Shown here: one piece after another, positions 5,404 to 6,326 of the stretch
How positions within the stretch are numbered: position 1 is the first letter of the stretch
Layout of the letters: every line of letters begins with the position of its first letter
NCBI GenBank assembly: GCA_021811745.1
Contig: JAJZNH010000301.1
Location: 1 to 6,326, forward strand
DNA length: 6,326 nt
Reading direction: 5' to 3'
DNA from: Acidobacteriota bacterium
GTDB taxonomy: Bacteria; Acidobacteriota; Terriglobia; Terriglobales; Acidobacteriaceae
Notes under the pieces: generated by a model
What the model was told of the DNA's origin: nothing
Seen by the model: only the letters and a program-made list of their open reading frames with translations
Database searches by the model: none
Program-made: the position numbers and the translations under genes

Positions 5404-6326
5404 ATGCCTTCTTTGCCTCGCAGGTCGTTTTTGAAAGGAACCGCGGCGGCTTTCGCCACGGCAGCAATTCACAATCAGTCCGTAATGCGCGCATTTGCGG
5501 AGTCTGGTTCACAGCAGCGGCCAAATATTGTCATCATTCTGTCTGATGACGTGGGATACGGCGATGTAGGCTGCTACGGGGCAAAGCTTCCGCGTACGCC
5601 GCATATCGATGGCCTGGCACAATGCGGCCGCAGATTTACCGACGCGCATTCTGACGCATCGGTGTGCACGCCTTCGCGCTATGCGATTCTCTCCGGAATG
5701 TACGCATGGCGGCGACACGACGCGAGGATACTTCCCGGAGACGCGGACCTGCTCTTCAAGGATCATCAGACCACGCTGCCATCCCTCTTCAAGCAGGCTG
5801 GATACAAGACCGGCTGCGTCGGAAAGTGGCATATGGGTCTCGGCCGCGGCAACATCGACTGGAATAAAGAGATTGTGCCCGGAGCGCGAGAGGTGGGCTT
5901 CGATTATTCCTTCATCATTCCCGCAACCGCGGATCGCGTCCCTTGTGTCTACGTGGAGAATGATCGGGTTGTTGGCCTCGATCCAAACGATCCTATACAC
6001 ATTAACTACAAGCAGCTTGTGGGCGACGATCCTACGGGGCGCGATGAACCCTATCTGCTCAAAATGAAGCTGAGTCACGGCCATGACGGCACCATCGTCG
6101 ATGGTGTAGACGGCATCGTCGATCGGCTTGTCGGAGCGCCCGAACCCGAGCAGGTCGGGAGCGACGGCGCGGTATGCCCATACCGTCGGGAATGTCGGCG
6201 GCGTCAGGATGCGCTGCCAATCAAAGCGAAGCGGCGGCCGATTTCTCGGCCGCCGCTCAGGGCGCTCAGGTTGCACGTCGCGCCAGTGGGTCAGGATGCC
6301 GCCTCGGCCTTCGGCGCCTTCGCATC
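5404..6326 (+). CDS. Tat-exported arylsulfatase, N-terminal part; true homology ends near 6105
   Basis: An alkaline-phosphatase-fold sulfatase that hydrolyses sulfate esters, here probably on polysaccharide. The N-terminus PRRSFLKGTAAAFATAA carries a twin-arginine signal. PNIVIILSDDVGYGD supplies metal ligands D48 and D49. SVCTPSR places the cysteine that becomes formylglycine at C88, followed by LSGMY. GKWHMG (K141, H143) and SHGHDGTIV (H225, H227, D228) are further active-site motifs. These are all family assignments by pattern. Up to V232 the protein reads as a normal sulfatase. Homologues then continue with a sequence like NGISRIGYMSGG, but here it becomes DGVDGIVDRLV, the antisense of an alpha/beta-hydrolase fragment. 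The frame stays open to the window end (307 codons), so the later residues are probably not sulfatase. Full-length relatives run about 450-550 residues; the C-terminal half is missing. Confidence 0.9.
   Translation, partial: MPSLPRRSFLKGTAAAFATAAIHNQSVMRAFAESGSQQRPNIVIILSDDVGYGDVGCYGAKLPRTPHIDGLAQCGRRFTDAHSDASVCTPSRYAILSGMYAWRRHDARILPGDADLLFKDHQTTLPSLFKQAGYKTGCVGKWHMGLGRGNIDWNKEIVPGAREVGFDYSFIIPATADRVPCVYVENDRVVGLDPNDPIHINYKQLVGDDPTGRDEPYLLKMKLSHGHDGTIVDGVDGIVDRLVGAPEPEQVGSDGAVCPYRRECRRRQDALPIKAKRRPISRPPLRALRLHVAPVGQDAASAFGAFA
6090..6106. repeat. 17-nt palindrome at the sulfatase/hydrolase junction
   Basis: CACCATCG (6090-6097) and CGATGGTG (6099-6106) are perfect 8-bp inverted arms around a single T. 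The sulfatase similarity on the plus strand ends, and the hydrolase similarity on the minus strand begins, within this palindrome. Confidence 0.8.
6097..6177 (-). pseudogene. Fragment of haloalkane-dehalogenase-like alpha/beta hydrolase
   Basis: Minus-strand translation gives 27 residues centred on YRAVAPDLLGFGRSDKP and followed by IDDAVYTID. This matches the strongly conserved segment of haloalkane dehalogenases and close alpha/beta hydrolases after the oxyanion-hole region. The expected upstream HGEPxWSYLY-type segment with its nucleophile partner residues is absent: before it the frame reads LTPPTFPTVWA, which I do not recognise. The expected downstream FHR-type helix is also absent: after it the frame is the antisense of the sulfatase. 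It is therefore an isolated splinter, bounded by palindromes on both sides. It could be a chimera piece or a gene remnant. No function should be assigned. Confidence 0.6.
6170..6185. repeat. 16-nt palindrome at the second apparent junction
   Basis: CGGTATG (6170-6176) and CATACCG (6179-6185) are perfect 7-bp arms around CC. The hydrolase-like similarity is lost here. Confidence 0.75.
6218..6256 (-). terminator. Rho-independent terminator with GAAA tetraloop (minus strand)
   Basis: Read on the minus strand, AGCGGCGGCCGA (6256-6245), loop GAAA, then TCGGCCGCCGCT (6240-6229) form a perfect 12-bp GC-rich stem. A moderately T-rich tail, TCGCTTTGATT (6228-6218), follows. It begins 34 nt after the stop of the gene fragment at 6291-6326. 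The stable GNRA loop, the perfect stem and its position after a stop codon all fit an intrinsic terminator, though the T-tail is imperfect. Confidence 0.5.
6291..6326 (-). CDS. Extreme C-terminus of an unidentified Ala/Lys-rich protein (truncated by window edge)
   Basis: Eleven residues (DAKAPKAEAAS) and a TGA stop at 6293-6291 are visible on the minus strand. Charged Ala/Lys/Pro tails of this kind are common at the ends of ribosomal and nucleoid-associated proteins of high-GC proteobacteria, but this is far too short to name. The case for a real gene end rests on the terminator-like hairpin that follows 34 nt later. Composition is unlike the genes to the left. Confidence 0.3.
   Translation of the reverse strand, partial: DAKAPKAEAAS

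Noticed and set aside
5509..6276. Long minus-strand open frame of 255 codons containing a GFGRSDKP hydrolase motif
   Set aside because: Most of it (5509-6096) is the antisense of the well-supported sulfatase. Only 6097-6177 resembles a hydrolase, so it is recorded as a fragment and not as a gene.
6090..6326. A sulfatase-hydrolase fusion or novel inversion-based system at the right end
   Set aside because: The fragments are too short, on opposite strands and lack domain completeness. No recombinase or long inverted repeats are present, so a chimera explains it better.
1..6326. CRISPR arrays, tRNAs, rRNAs, insertion sequences, toxin-antitoxin or phage genes
   Set aside because: No direct-repeat spacing, cloverleaf, transposase or related motif was seen on either strand.

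Overview
The window looks like DNA from a moderately GC-rich soil-type bacterium. Acidobacteriota, class Terriglobia, is my best guess from the style of the FtsK and RsmA proteins and from the exported CAZyme and sulfatase genes beside them. This is inference, not a measured placement. It carries two housekeeping genes and three exported polysaccharide-degradation genes.

Layout: (1) 3-473 (+) is the C-terminal end of the FtsK/SpoIIIE DNA translocase. (2) 504-1898 (-) is a Tat-exported GH43 glycosidase with a C-terminal CBM6-like module, convergent with ftsK across 30 bp. (3) 1899-2221 is a 323-bp divergent control region with a plausible plus-strand promoter, a short palindrome and good ribosome-binding sites on both sides. 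(4) 2222-4393 (+) is a secreted heparinase II/III-type polysaccharide lyase. (5) 4407-5243 (-) is rsmA (ksgA), the 16S rRNA dimethyladenosine transferase, convergent with the lyase across 13 bp. A very strong hairpin lies inside its last codons. (6) 5404 to about 6105 (+) is the N-terminal part of a Tat-exported arylsulfatase with an intact CTPSR formylglycine motif.

The GH43 enzyme, the lyase and the sulfatase are all exported and probably work together outside the cytoplasm on a uronate-containing, possibly sulfated, polysaccharide. The substrate cannot be read from sequence.

The right end (about 6098-6326) does not belong with the rest. Sulfatase similarity stops at a near-perfect 17-nt palindrome. 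Then comes a 27-residue piece of a haloalkane-dehalogenase-like alpha/beta hydrolase on the opposite strand. A second palindrome follows, then the extreme 3' end of an unrelated minus-strand gene with a GAAA-tetraloop terminator. GC rises from about 54% to about 69% (hand count). I read this as a chimeric contig end, or less likely a real rearrangement, and not as a new biological system. No CRISPR array, tRNA, rRNA, insertion sequence or defence system was found.
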